DNA of 64,000 nucleotides from Pseudomonadota bacterium (GTDB lineage Bacteria; Bdellovibrionota; UBA1018; CAIMNF01): NCBI GenBank assembly GCA_027488515.1, contig JAIYBN010000004.1, positions 551,252 to 615,251 of the forward strand, read 5' to 3'. Shown piece by piece: positions 29,496 to 39,204 of this stretch (position 1 is its first letter; each line of letters starts with the position of its first letter). The notes under the pieces were generated by a model. It saw only the letters and a program-made list of their open reading frames with translations, ran no database searches and was not told where the DNA came from. The position numbers and the translations under genes were made by a program.

Positions 29496-31333
29496 GCATC
29501 CCCCTTGGCGAAAAATTCGCTACCGAGGAAGGGAAAACTCGTGCTCGGGAACACATCACTGGCGATGTGTTGCAGATGTTCGGCACCCTTCCCGCCACCC
29601 AGGTCCTCCAAGAGCAACTGGGCAGGACGGAGCCCCTTGAGTTCCAGAGCGGACTGTTTTCCCCATTCTCCCAGCACTGCCACTGACAAACGGTCACCGG
29701 CATGCACCTTGGAGATGAAGTGGATCCCTTTCTTGAAGTCCAAAACCCGGATCTCTCCCGGCCTCGCCTTCATACTGACATCCTCGGTGAAAACGACTTT
29801 CTTGCCGCTCAAAAATGAAAGCTCTCTCGCGATTTCGGGCAAGTTCCCGGCAACACCCTCGAAAAGGATGTGAACCGGAGGCTGATTGCCGTCGAGGTCT
29901 TTCAGGAACTGTGCGGTTTTCTTCAGATGAGCCAAACCGGATGCGAGGACACGCACCTTTCGCTCCGGACCCGAGATCACGACCTTCTTTTTGAACTCTT
30001 CTTCAAGTCGCAAAGACCGTTCAGACTGGTTCCGACCGAGAACGGCGGTTTTCAGCTTGGCACGCAATTCCTCACCCCGTTCTTGAAGGGCGTTCAATGC
30101 AGGCTTTTCGACGTAGTCGGAAGCTCCGAGTTTCAGGGTCCGCAGAGGCAGCTCGGACTGGTCCCTCGAAACCGAACTGACCATGACCACCGGAGGATGT
30201 CCGGGAACGAAGTGCTTCTCGAGATACTCGATACCGGTCATTTCCGGCATGTGGATGTCGAGGGTGATGACATCGACATTCTGGAGCTTCTTCAGTTTTT
30301 CAACCGCCTCGAGCCCGTTCATCGCCTGTCCGACGATTTCAAACCCTTGGTCCGGCTTCAGAATCTGTTTCAGTAAGGTGTGGATACTGGAGGAATCGTC
30401 GACGCAAAACACCTTGATCACCTTGGGAACAGCGGTGACAGGAGGCAAACTCTTCTTCAACTCCACCACCGGGGCCGGAGATTTCTCAGGAAAGCGGTAA
30501 ACGGAAGGTCCCTTGCATTTCAGATCGAATCCGAGACCGGACAAGGACTCGGACATTCCGATGAAAAAATGACCGTGGGGATGCAAGTGCTTGATCATCT
30601 TCTCGGTCGAGGACCGGATCTGCTCGGGGCTGAAATAGATGAACACGTTCCGGCAGAAGATCAGATCGAACTTCCGGTCTCCGAGCCGGTCGCGGAAGTC
30701 GAGCAGGTTCGCCGTTTCGAACTCCACCATTTTACGCAACGGTGCACGCGCCTTGACAAATTCCGAGATCTCTCCGGTGCCCCGCGCCCAATGATCCGCC
30801 AAATAGGCCAGCGGTGCTTCACTGATCTCCTTCCGGGGGTAAACGCCGTTCGATGCGATCTTGACCGACTGCTCGTCCACATCGGTACCGAAAATCTTGA
30901 CCTTGATGTCTCCACCGTAGCTTTTCAAATGATGGTGGAGGAACATCGCCAACGAATAGGCTTCCTGTCCCCTCGAAACGGCGGCTGACCAGACCAGCAG
31001 GGTCTTGTCGGCACGCTGACGGACAATCGGCACCAACTCAGGCAACACCTTTTCTGCGATGTACTCGAAATGGGCGAACTCTCTGAAGAAGTACGTGTAG
31101 TGGGTGGTCAACAGCCCGACAATGGACTGGATCTCCTCTTTCTCATGAGATTCATAGTAGGCCTGGTACTCTGTGACATTCCGGAAGCCGAGCTCATGGA
31201 TCCGTTTGTGAAGACGGGATTCCACCATCGACCGTTGTTTCTCACCGAGCTGGACACCGGTGAGCTTCATCACCTGCTCGGACAAGTGGGCGTAAAGATC
31301 GGGATATCGTAATGTCTGAAGTGCCTGCCCCAT
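29492..31333 (-). CDS. cheR: CheR methyltransferase fused to REC and a CheB-like C-terminal region
   Basis: N-terminal CheR (TTHYTYFFREFAHFEYI, FDLIFCRNVFIYFSPEQ), central receiver VFCVDDSSSIHTLL...ITLDIHMPEMTG, then about 170 aa CheB-like region without catalytic motifs. Confidence 0.88.
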   Translation of the reverse strand: MGQALQTLRYPDLYAHLSEQVMKLTGVQLGEKQRSMVESRLHKRIHELGFRNVTEYQAYYESHEKEEIQSIVGLLTTHYTYFFREFAHFEYIAEKVLPELVPIVRQRADKTLLVWSAAVSRGQEAYSLAMFLHHHLKSYGGDIKVKIFGTDVDEQSVKIASNGVYPRKEISEAPLAYLADHWARGTGEISEFVKARAPLRKMVEFETANLLDFRDRLGDRKFDLIFCRNVFIYFSPEQIRSSTEKMIKHLHPHGHFFIGMSESLSGLGFDLKCKGPSVYRFPEKSPAPVVELKKSLPPVTAVPKVIKVFCVDDSSSIHTLLKQILKPDQGFEIVGQAMNGLEAVEKLKKLQNVDVITLDIHMPEMTGIEYLEKHFVPGHPPVVMVSSVSRDQSELPLRTLKLGASDYVEKPALNALQERGEELRAKLKTAVLGRNQSERSLRLEEEFKKKVVISGPERKVRVLASGLAHLKKTAQFLKDLDGNQPPVHILFEGVAGNLPEIARELSFLSGKKVVFTEDVSMKARPGEIRVLDFKKGIHFISKVHAGDRLSVAVLGEWGKQSALELKGLRPAQLLLEDLGGGKGAEHLQHIASDVFPSTSFPFLGSEFFAKGDA

Positions 31334-31337
31334 TTGA

Positions 31338-31835
31338 TCAGGCGGCCTTCGGAGCGCGGACTTCCGCGGACTTGCGGACAGCCGCGTGATCTTCCAGACT
31401 CAAAGAACGTGAAAGATCGAGGAACAGAATGAGTTTCTTGTCTTTCCTGTAAACGCCCGTGATGTAGTCGGTCGGGCGGTTGGACTGGATCTCAGGTTTG
31501 TCAGACACATCCGCAGAGTCGGGGTTCAATACGGTGTTGACCGAATCGACCACCACACCGATGGATGCCCCGTTCAGGTCACAGATGATCACGGCAGTCT
31601 CGGTGTTCAGTCCTGGCTTGATCCCGAGCTTCTGGCGCAGATCCATGATCGAAATCACCTGCCCCCTGAGGTTCATGATACCCAGGAAGTAAGTCGGAGT
31701 GTAAGGCACCGGAGTGAACTCCGGAAGTGCGATCACCTCGCGGACCGCCAGCAGGGGTACTGCATACTCCTCGCTGCCGAGAGAAAATGAGAGAAAACGT
31801 TCACGGTTGGCATTGGCGTTCTTTGCATGATTCAT
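31338..31835 (-). CDS. cheW: Chemotaxis coupling protein CheW
   Basis: YAVPLLAVREVI, GIMNLRGQVISIMDLRQKLG. Confidence 0.95.
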   Translation of the reverse strand: MNHAKNANANRERFLSFSLGSEEYAVPLLAVREVIALPEFTPVPYTPTYFLGIMNLRGQVISIMDLRQKLGIKPGLNTETAVIICDLNGASIGVVVDSVNTVLNPDSADVSDKPEIQSNRPTDYITGVYRKDKKLILFLDLSRSLSLEDHAAVRKSAEVRAPKAA

Positions 31836-31836
31836 A

Positions 31837-33621
31837 TCAAGCGGCTCCTCGTTTTGCGGGTTTCACAAGTTCGTTCATTTCAATGATGATCGCGGGCTTT
31901 CCATCACCGAGGATGGCGCTTCCACTCATCCATTTCAGATTCTGGATTTCGCTGCCCACTTCCTTGATCACCACCTGCTGTTGGCCGAGAATGTCGTCGA
32001 CCAGGACGGCGAAAGGGCTTCCAGCGTACCGGATCACCATGGCGATCTGCTCGTTTGCAGATTTCATCGCTGCCTTTTTGTGGCCGAGCAAGGTGTTCAA
32101 CCGGTAGAGCGGGAGGTTTTCACCTCTCAGCAGCAGAACCTCTCCCATGGCGGTGGTGTGCTTCACATCCTCCACCGCGGGTTTCAGGGTTTCGTGGACG
32201 TGGGAGAGCGGAACTACGAACCTGCAGCCCTCGTTTTGGACCACCATACCGTCGATGATGGCCAAAGTCAGAGGCAGGATGACCTTGAAAGTGGTCCCCT
32301 CGCCCAGGACGGTTTCCACTTGGACCTCGCCTTGAAGGGCTTCAATGTTGGTTTTCACCACATCCATGCCGACTCCCCGGCCTGAGACTTCGGTCACCTG
32401 GGCTTTGGTGGAGAATCCAGGATGGAAGATGAGGTGGATGGCTTCTTGCTCCGGCAGCACCGTGCCTGGCTTCAAAATGCCTTTCTCAATCGCTTTCGCG
32501 GTCAGTCTCGCACCGTCAATCCCGCCACCGTCGTCTTTGACCTCGATCACGAGCTTGCCGCTCTGGTGGTAGGCGTTCAACTTCACGGTTCCGGATTCCG
32601 GCTTGCCCTTGGCTTGCCGGACTTCCGGAGACTCGACGCCGTGATCACATGCATTCCGGATCAAATGGACCAAGGGGTCGCTGATGTTCTCAAGAACGGT
32701 TTTGTCGAGTTCGGTGTCATCCCCGGATGTGACCAAAGCCACTTTTTTCGCCAGCATCCCTGAAGTGTCGCGGACGATTCGCTGCATCTTCTGGAAGGTC
32801 TGGCGGAGCGGAACCATCCGCAGACTCATCGAGATGTCCTGGACTTCTTTGGTGACCTTACCCATTTGATGGATCGTCTTACGGAGCAAGTGGGCGTTCG
32901 AGCTCAAGGACTGTTCACGCAACACGGTTTGCAGGATCACCAGCTCACCGACGGAATTGATGAGTTTTTCAAGCCGGGCGAGTGACACCCGGATCGACTC
33001 CTCTGGCGCGGGAGTGGCATGAGCCGCAGGGGCCGGTACGGAGTTGATCGGAGGTGCCACCTTGATGACCGGGGCGGCTTCTACAGGCGCAGGCATCTCA
33101 ACACCGGCATCGATGCTGTTGGCATCGAAAGAATGGTTCACCAGACGGATGAGTTCCACCTCTTCGGGGGTCGGGGCTTCAAAAATTTCTTCTTCAAAAA
33201 CCGGCTCTGCGGCCACCGGTTCACTTTCCGCTGCTTCGCCATGACTCGCGCTCTCAATGCGCTCCATCAATGCGGAACTGTCGATCCGTGCGTCCAGGTC
33301 ACCCTTCAGGGTGTCGACCATCGAACGGATGTGGTCATTGCAAACCAGCAAAAGACTGATCACGGACGAGGTGACGGGAATCTCGCCGTTCTTCACTTTA
33401 AGCAAGAAGCTCTCGAAGCGGTGCGTGAAAACGCCGATATCCTCGAAACCGACAGCTTTCGAGCTCCCCTTCAGGTTGTGAGCCAACCTGAAGATCTTGT
33501 CGAGCATGGGCCCGTCCTGTGGATTCGACTCGAGCGCAAGAAAGCATTGCTCGGCATCTGCGAGCAGTTGGCTGGCTTCTTCCAGAAATCCGAGTTTCAG
33601 TTCCTTCTCGAAATCGTCCAT
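31837..33621 (-). CDS. cheA: Chemotaxis histidine kinase CheA
   Basis: HPt (RLAHNLKGSSKAVGF), dimerisation, HATPase (HLIRNACDHGVE, GRGVGMDVVKTN), CheW-like C-terminus. Confidence 0.96.
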   Translation of the reverse strand: MDDFEKELKLGFLEEASQLLADAEQCFLALESNPQDGPMLDKIFRLAHNLKGSSKAVGFEDIGVFTHRFESFLLKVKNGEIPVTSSVISLLLVCNDHIRSMVDTLKGDLDARIDSSALMERIESASHGEAAESEPVAAEPVFEEEIFEAPTPEEVELIRLVNHSFDANSIDAGVEMPAPVEAAPVIKVAPPINSVPAPAAHATPAPEESIRVSLARLEKLINSVGELVILQTVLREQSLSSNAHLLRKTIHQMGKVTKEVQDISMSLRMVPLRQTFQKMQRIVRDTSGMLAKKVALVTSGDDTELDKTVLENISDPLVHLIRNACDHGVESPEVRQAKGKPESGTVKLNAYHQSGKLVIEVKDDGGGIDGARLTAKAIEKGILKPGTVLPEQEAIHLIFHPGFSTKAQVTEVSGRGVGMDVVKTNIEALQGEVQVETVLGEGTTFKVILPLTLAIIDGMVVQNEGCRFVVPLSHVHETLKPAVEDVKHTTAMGEVLLLRGENLPLYRLNTLLGHKKAAMKSANEQIAMVIRYAGSPFAVLVDDILGQQQVVIKEVGSEIQNLKWMSGSAILGDGKPAIIIEMNELVKPAKRGAA

Positions 33622-33688
33622 GAGGGTCCTCTCTCAGACCCTTATCGGCAAGTGGACCTCCGAACTTGAAGGGGGGTCAAAACCCGGA

Positions 33689-33979
33689 TCATGAGCCTTG
33701 TTTTTGACGCTTCCGCAACATGAACGCCAGAATGAACCCGGTCACCCCACCGACGATGAGCGCAAAAAACTGTACCTGAAGCACCCTCTCGACGGCCCAC
33801 CGGACGGCTCCCGAGCACGAAACTCCGATTGAGGCGGGAGGCTCAAAATACCACGAGAAAAACCGTGGCAAAACGAGACTCACACCCGCACCAGAAACCA
33901 CCATTCCGAACACGGCGCTCCCGAAAAGCCATTTCCAAGATGCATTACGGACCGGCTGTGATAATTTTTCATCTGGCAT
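33689..33979 (-). CDS. Small membrane protein, hypothetical
   Basis: 96 aa with 2 TM segments; ATG 33979 preceded by TATGAT 7 nt upstream. Confidence 0.5.
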   Translation of the reverse strand: MPDEKLSQPVRNASWKWLFGSAVFGMVVSGAGVSLVLPRFFSWYFEPPASIGVSCSGAVRWAVERVLQVQFFALIVGGVTGFILAFMLRKRQKQGS

Positions 33980-34015
33980 GCCCCCGATCATAACCTTCGC
34001 ACCTGGAACCGAGCC

Positions 34016-34951
34016 ATGAAAAACCGCCCTCCGGTCCTTTTCCGTCAATCCGCCTACTCCCCTTTTGAGACCCATTCCCGGTTCCATCCCGGTGCCGAAG
34101 ATCTGAGGAGGGAATTCGACTCACGGTTTGAGGACTCCGTCCGGGCGGACTCCAAGAGATTCTGTTGGGACTTCTGGAACCGTGGCGAACAATACCGGTT
34201 GCTCCGCACACCCGCTGCCGGCTTTTTCAGCAATTCGACCTACCTTCCTTTCATCCGTCATCTCACCGAATGGGGTCGCGAGAATCTCGGATGCCAGATG
34301 ATTTCCCACCCTTGGCTCAGTGCCTACATCGACGGCTGCCAACAGCGCCTTCACACCGACGTGCCACACGGTCCTTTCAGCTTTGTCTTCTCGCTGACCC
34401 GCTGGAAGAACCGCACCTTTCGGGGAGGAGAAACCTTGCTCGCCCGCCCCACCCTGATCCGCTGCCTGGCTGAAACCGACGATGACACCTCCCACGAGGA
34501 ATCCGATCTCCTGCAGAAAATAGCCCCGGAGTTCAACCGTCTCACCGTATTCGATCCTCGTTTTCCTCACGGAGTGGAACGGGTGGATGGCGTTCCTTCC
34601 ATCCAGGATTCACGATTGGTGATTCACGGTTGGTTCACCGAACCCCGACCGATGATCGAGGGTCATCTCGGAATGAGGCGGGCCTTGCGCCCGATGGATG
34701 CATTTGCAGCAAAGGTACTGGACCGTCTCTCGGAGTACCCCCATACCGGGTTGCTGACATTGCGATTGGAGATCGCGGAGTCAGGGAAGCCTGAGTCGAT
34801 CACCGTCCTCAGCGACCACATCCTGGACGGACTCGGACAGCCTTTTGAACGAAAACTGCTCAAATCCATCCTTTTGGAGGCTCCGGCCGAGTTCCCGCGC
34901 TCGGGAGGACGCACCCGGATCACGCTCCCCCTCGAACTGAGGAGTTCATGA
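34016..34951 (+). CDS. 2OG-Fe(II) oxygenase-like (prolyl-4-hydroxylase type)
   Basis: LHTDVPHGPFSFVFSLT (HxD), FRGGETLL, FDPRFPHGVERV distal His, RLVIHGWF. Confidence 0.75.
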   Translation: MKNRPPVLFRQSAYSPFETHSRFHPGAEDLRREFDSRFEDSVRADSKRFCWDFWNRGEQYRLLRTPAAGFFSNSTYLPFIRHLTEWGRENLGCQMISHPWLSAYIDGCQQRLHTDVPHGPFSFVFSLTRWKNRTFRGGETLLARPTLIRCLAETDDDTSHEESDLLQKIAPEFNRLTVFDPRFPHGVERVDGVPSIQDSRLVIHGWFTEPRPMIEGHLGMRRALRPMDAFAAKVLDRLSEYPHTGLLTLRLEIAESGKPESITVLSDHILDGLGQPFERKLLKSILLEAPAEFPRSGGRTRITLPLELRSS

Positions 34952-35002
34952 ACCCGTGTCTGTAAAACATTGGAGTCCGATCCACGACTCGCCGGGAGCG
35001 GC

Positions 35003-35479
35003 TTATTTCATTTTCCGCGACTGAGTTTTGCGGACCGGTTTCTTTTTCTTTTTGGCTTTCTTCTTGGATGCGACTTTTTTTGAAGCGACTTTCTTCGCGG
35101 CGGATTTTTTGCGGACCGGTTTCTTTTTCGAGGCTCCGGACTGACTCAGTCGGTCAAGGTGATGGTTCAAGCGGGCCTTGTGCGCAGGATCCAGAGCCAT
35201 GAGCTCGGCCCCGACCTGGTAAGAGCTGGCTCCCGTCTTCTTGATCCAGGCCACACACACCAAAAGCTGAAGGCGCTCTCCCTCCAACTCGACCTCGAGA
35301 AGGACCAGGTTTCCAACGCGATATTCCCGTGAGGTTTCAAAAGAAATCCCTCCGCCGGAAAGGTCGATCGCGGCATTCTCGTGGAAAACCGGGGTACCGA
35401 GCACCTGATATTCCGAATGCCTCACTTTGCCCCTCAGTGGAATACGAGTCTTGTTTCTTTTTTCAGAAGTTTTGGCCAT
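35003..35479 (-). CDS. PilZ-domain protein with lysine-rich C-terminal tail
   Basis: RIPLRGKVRHSEYQ...DLSGGGISFET; tail KKKPVRKKSAAKKVASKKVASKKKAKKKKKPVRKTQSRK; start at MAKTSEKRN. Confidence 0.75.
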   Translation of the reverse strand: MAKTSEKRNKTRIPLRGKVRHSEYQVLGTPVFHENAAIDLSGGGISFETSREYRVGNLVLLEVELEGERLQLLVCVAWIKKTGASSYQVGAELMALDPAHKARLNHHLDRLSQSGASKKKPVRKKSAAKKVASKKVASKKKAKKKKKPVRKTQSRKMK

Positions 35480-35601
35480 GAGACGATTGTGCCCGACTGT
35501 GATCCTGTGCGCGATGGCAATCTTTTGACTCAAGACACCGGAAAGGCCGGATCTGAAAAGAAAAGATCCCATAATATCAGCGCCTGCCCTACACTGTAAG
35601 T

Positions 35602-35997
35602 ATGTTCAGCAACACCACTAAAGTGCTCATTGTCGACGACATGATGACCATGCGGAAGTTGGTCAGCAAGACCTGTAAAGAAATCGGCTTCCAGAACCTG
35701 GTTGAAGCGGCCGACGGCATCCAGGCTTGGGAGGCCATTCAGAACTCCACGCCTCCGATCGGGCTCGTCATTTCGGATTGGAACATGCCCAACTGTTCGG
35801 GACTCGATCTGGTGAAACGGATCCGCGCCGACAGTCGTTTCAAAAACACCCCCTTCATCATGGTCACTGCGGAAGCCGAACAGCATCAGGTTCTCGAAGC
35901 GATCAAATCAGGGGTGGACAACTACGTCGTGAAGCCTTTCGGTAAAGATCAACTGATCGAAAAGCTCGAAGCAGTCCACAAGAAACGCGGAGGTTGA
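35602..35997 (+). CDS. CheY-like response regulator
   Basis: KVLIVDDMMTMRKLV, LVISDWNMPNCSGLDL, FIMVTAEAE, NYVVKPF. Confidence 0.93.
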   Translation: MFSNTTKVLIVDDMMTMRKLVSKTCKEIGFQNLVEAADGIQAWEAIQNSTPPIGLVISDWNMPNCSGLDLVKRIRADSRFKNTPFIMVTAEAEQHQVLEAIKSGVDNYVVKPFGKDQLIEKLEAVHKKRGG

Positions 35998-36004
35998 TCC
36001 CCGA

Positions 36005-37387
36005 ATGTCGGATGAGCAGCTGATCGTCCTGACGGTCTCACTCGGTGAGGAGATCAAAAAACTCCTCTCGGATTCCCTTGCAAGCGTCAAAGTGAAAGAC
36101 ATCCCGATGGACATGGATGCGGTACTGCAAGAACAGTCCGAAACCCCCTGTCTCGTCATATCCGGACCCGCCTCCCCGGCATTTCCGGCGAATGAGCTCG
36201 CCCAGTCACTGAGGATGCAACATCCCGAAACTGCGATCTTCCTCGTCTGGGACAAACGCGAGGGTTTCGAACGGAAGACCTTCATCAAGAACGGATTCTC
36301 CGATGCATTCTTGATGCCGATGGACATCACCAACCTGAAGACAGCGGTTGCGGATGCCTTGGCCCAGGCAAGCAAAGGCAAACTCAAATCCTATCGTCCG
36401 GTGAAGATCATCGATCTCGAACCCGGACAGGAACTCGATTTTGAAACCAGCATCTTCCTCCCGGCGAACAAGCGGTATGTGAAGTTGAGCAATCCGGGTG
36501 ACGCTCTCGACGAGTCCCGCGTGGAGAGGATCAAAAAGAGCAAATTCAGCAACATCCAGGTTCCCAGCGACCAGATCAAACAGTTCTACGCATACTCGGC
36601 CAAGCGCCTCCACACGCTCGGCAATTCCGACAAATTGAGTGCGACAGAGAAGAAAGAACGCCTCTCGGGTGCTGTCCGTGACCTGATCGGCGGCCTGTTC
36701 TCCGATCAATCCGCATCCTTCGAGACCGGAGCCTCGATCATGAAGGATTGTGGCGAGATCGTGAAATCCTACATCATCCAGGGAGCCGAAAACGACTGGT
36801 ACGCGAGAATCCAGACCCTGCTCGGTGAGCGCGGCGACGGGTATTCCCATTCGGCCAATGTCTCGACCCTGGCAGCGCTATTTTCAATGGGTCTTGGAAT
36901 CGGGAAACCCGAGGAGCTCGCGCTTGCGGGCCTCCTCCATGATATCGGAATCGCGGAATTGCCGGCTGAAATCCAGGTGCTCGATCCGGCACAGATGAGC
37001 AAGGAACAACTGGAGACATATAAAAAACATCCCGACATCTCCGTCGAACTGATCAAATCCAGGAAAATCGTCGTTCCGGAGGTGGTCATGAAAGCCATCC
37101 TTCAGCATCACGAACTCTACAATGGCACCGGATATCCAAACGGGCATTTCGGTGACCGGATCTGCAAAGAAGCCCAGGTTCTCGCTCTGGCGGACGAGTT
37201 CGACTACCTGACCCGCCTGAAAGAAGGTCAGCCACTCATGACTCCGCACCAGGCGGTCTCACACTTGCGATCCATCCAGGTCAGCGACCCCTCGAACATC
37301 CGCTACAATCCGGAACTTCTGAAACAGTTGCTTCAACTTTTCCCGGATCCTGCGACCTCCGCATCCGCTGAACAGCCTCAGAGCTGA
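36005..37387 (+). CDS. HD-GYP domain protein with receiver-like N-terminus
   Basis: LLHDIGIAELP, HHELYNGTGYPNG, ALADEFDYL; N-terminal receiver-like region. Confidence 0.9.
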   Translation: MSDEQLIVLTVSLGEEIKKLLSDSLASVKVKDIPMDMDAVLQEQSETPCLVISGPASPAFPANELAQSLRMQHPETAIFLVWDKREGFERKTFIKNGFSDAFLMPMDITNLKTAVADALAQASKGKLKSYRPVKIIDLEPGQELDFETSIFLPANKRYVKLSNPGDALDESRVERIKKSKFSNIQVPSDQIKQFYAYSAKRLHTLGNSDKLSATEKKERLSGAVRDLIGGLFSDQSASFETGASIMKDCGEIVKSYIIQGAENDWYARIQTLLGERGDGYSHSANVSTLAALFSMGLGIGKPEELALAGLLHDIGIAELPAEIQVLDPAQMSKEQLETYKKHPDISVELIKSRKIVVPEVVMKAILQHHELYNGTGYPNGHFGDRICKEAQVLALADEFDYLTRLKEGQPLMTPHQAVSHLRSIQVSDPSNIRYNPELLKQLLQLFPDPATSASAEQPQS

Positions 37388-39204
37388 AACGGCTTCTTCG
37401 GAACCGCGTTCCACTCTTCCATTTGTGAAAGAACGGCATCGACACCCAGGGTCTCCGAATCACGTGACCCGTATTTCCTGACCGCGAATGTGGAACTTTG
37501 CATCTCCACATCCCCGGCAACGAGCATCAGAGGAATCTTCGACATCTGGGCTTCGCGGGTCTTGAGTCCCATTTTCTCGTTACGAGAATCGATCTCGAAG
37601 CGGACCCCGAGAGCCCTCAACCTCTTGCCCATTTCCTCGCAATACGGAATGTGAGCATCGGTGATGGGAATGAGTCGACACTGGACCGGCGCCAACCAGA
37701 ACGGGAATGCGCCTGCGACATGCTCGATCAGTACTCCCAGAAACCTTTCCAGAGACCCGAGCACCGCCTTGTGGATGACCACCGGACGATGGGCGGCATT
37801 GTCCGACCCCACATAGGAGCAGTCGAAGCGCTCAGGCAGGTTGAAGTCCAGCTGGACGGTGGCCAGCTGCCACTTCCGCTTCAAGGCATCCCTCACCTTG
37901 ATGTCAATCTTGGGACCGTAAAAAGCCCCTCCCCCCTCGTCGATTCCGTACTTCCTTCCGGTCTGGTCGAGAATCTTGCGCAAGGCTCCCTCGGCACGAT
38001 CCCAAACCTCGTCCGAACCGATGCGCTTCTCAGGACGTGTGGACAGGAAGATCTCCAGGTCATCGACCTTGAAGTCGAAAATGGTGTAAGTCTTGACGAC
38101 CATGTCGAGGATCTTTCCGATCTCCGCCTCGACCTGATCCAAAGTACAGTACACGTGCGCATCGTCCTGACAAAAAGTCCGGACCCGCGTCAATCCGGCG
38201 GTCACTCCGGAAAGCTCGTTCCGGTGCAGGCGTCCGAAATCGGCGAGACGGAGTGGCAAGTCCCTGTAAGAGCGTTTGTGGGCCGAAAAAATGTAAGTGG
38301 AAGCCGGGCAGTTCATCGGTTTTACCGCGAACTCACGTTCACCGTCGGCCGGTTTCCCGCCCTGAGCAGAATCGACTCCCTTCGCCACGAAGAACATGTC
38401 GTCCTTGTAATTGTCGTAGTGACCGGAGGTCTTCCAAAGAACCGTGTCGAAGATCTGGGGCGTGATCACTTCGTCGTAACCGTAATAGGCATACATGTCG
38501 CGCACGTACTGGACGAGACGGTTGTAAACAATGGTTCCCTTCGGATGGAAAAAGGGACTGGCCGGCGCCTCAGGATGGAATGCGAAAAGATCGAGTTCCT
38601 TGCCGAGTTTGCGGTGATCGCGGCGTTTGGCCTCTTCGAGCAGATGCAGATGTTCGTCAAGCGCCTCACGGTTCAAGAATGCGGTTCCGTAGATCCGCTG
38701 AAGCATGGGGTTCTTTTCGCTACCCCGCCAATATGCGCCGGCGAGCGACATGAGTTTGAACGCCTTGATCTTCGAAGCCCGCTCGATGTGGGGTCCGCGA
38801 CAAAGGTCGACAAAGTCACCCTCGGTATAGGTGCTCACCGTGGAAGCACCGAACTGATCGCGCAAGGTCTCGATGATCTCGACCTTGAAAGGTTGTCCCA
38901 TCGCTTTGAATTTTTCGATGGCCTCGCTCACCGGAAGTTCGGTGCGGACGAACTCCTTGCCGTCTCCGATGATCCGGTTCATCTCTTTCTCGATCTTCTT
39001 CAAATCATCCGTGGTGAGCTGGACCGGGAGTTCCACATCGTAATAGAAGCCGTCCTCAACCGTGGGGCCGATGCCGAACTTGGCGTCTTTCCAGAGGCGC
39101 TGGATGGCGTGAGCCATCACGTGGGCACAAGAGTGCCGGACCGTCTCGAGCTCGTTCAATTCCGTCGGTTCTGTGATTTCGTTCAACATTTCAGAATTAC
39201 TCAT
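37378..39204 (-). CDS. thrS: Threonyl-tRNA synthetase (no TGS domain)
   Basis: HSCAHVMAHAIQ, DLCRGPHI, MNCPASTYIF, GAFYGPKIDIKV, anticodon-binding C-terminus. Confidence 0.96.
   Translation of the reverse strand: MSNSEMLNEITEPTELNELETVRHSCAHVMAHAIQRLWKDAKFGIGPTVEDGFYYDVELPVQLTTDDLKKIEKEMNRIIGDGKEFVRTELPVSEAIEKFKAMGQPFKVEIIETLRDQFGASTVSTYTEGDFVDLCRGPHIERASKIKAFKLMSLAGAYWRGSEKNPMLQRIYGTAFLNREALDEHLHLLEEAKRRDHRKLGKELDLFAFHPEAPASPFFHPKGTIVYNRLVQYVRDMYAYYGYDEVITPQIFDTVLWKTSGHYDNYKDDMFFVAKGVDSAQGGKPADGEREFAVKPMNCPASTYIFSAHKRSYRDLPLRLADFGRLHRNELSGVTAGLTRVRTFCQDDAHVYCTLDQVEAEIGKILDMVVKTYTIFDFKVDDLEIFLSTRPEKRIGSDEVWDRAEGALRKILDQTGRKYGIDEGGGAFYGPKIDIKVRDALKRKWQLATVQLDFNLPERFDCSYVGSDNAAHRPVVIHKAVLGSLERFLGVLIEHVAGAFPFWLAPVQCRLIPITDAHIPYCEEMGKRLRALGVRFEIDSRNEKMGLKTREAQMSKIPLMLVAGDVEMQSSTFAVRKYGSRDSETLGVDAVLSQMEEWNAVPKKPFQL

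Noticed and set aside
35010-35130. A/T-rich repeated stretch downstream of the PilZ domain
   Set aside because: It is coding (lysine-rich tail), not an independent repeat element.
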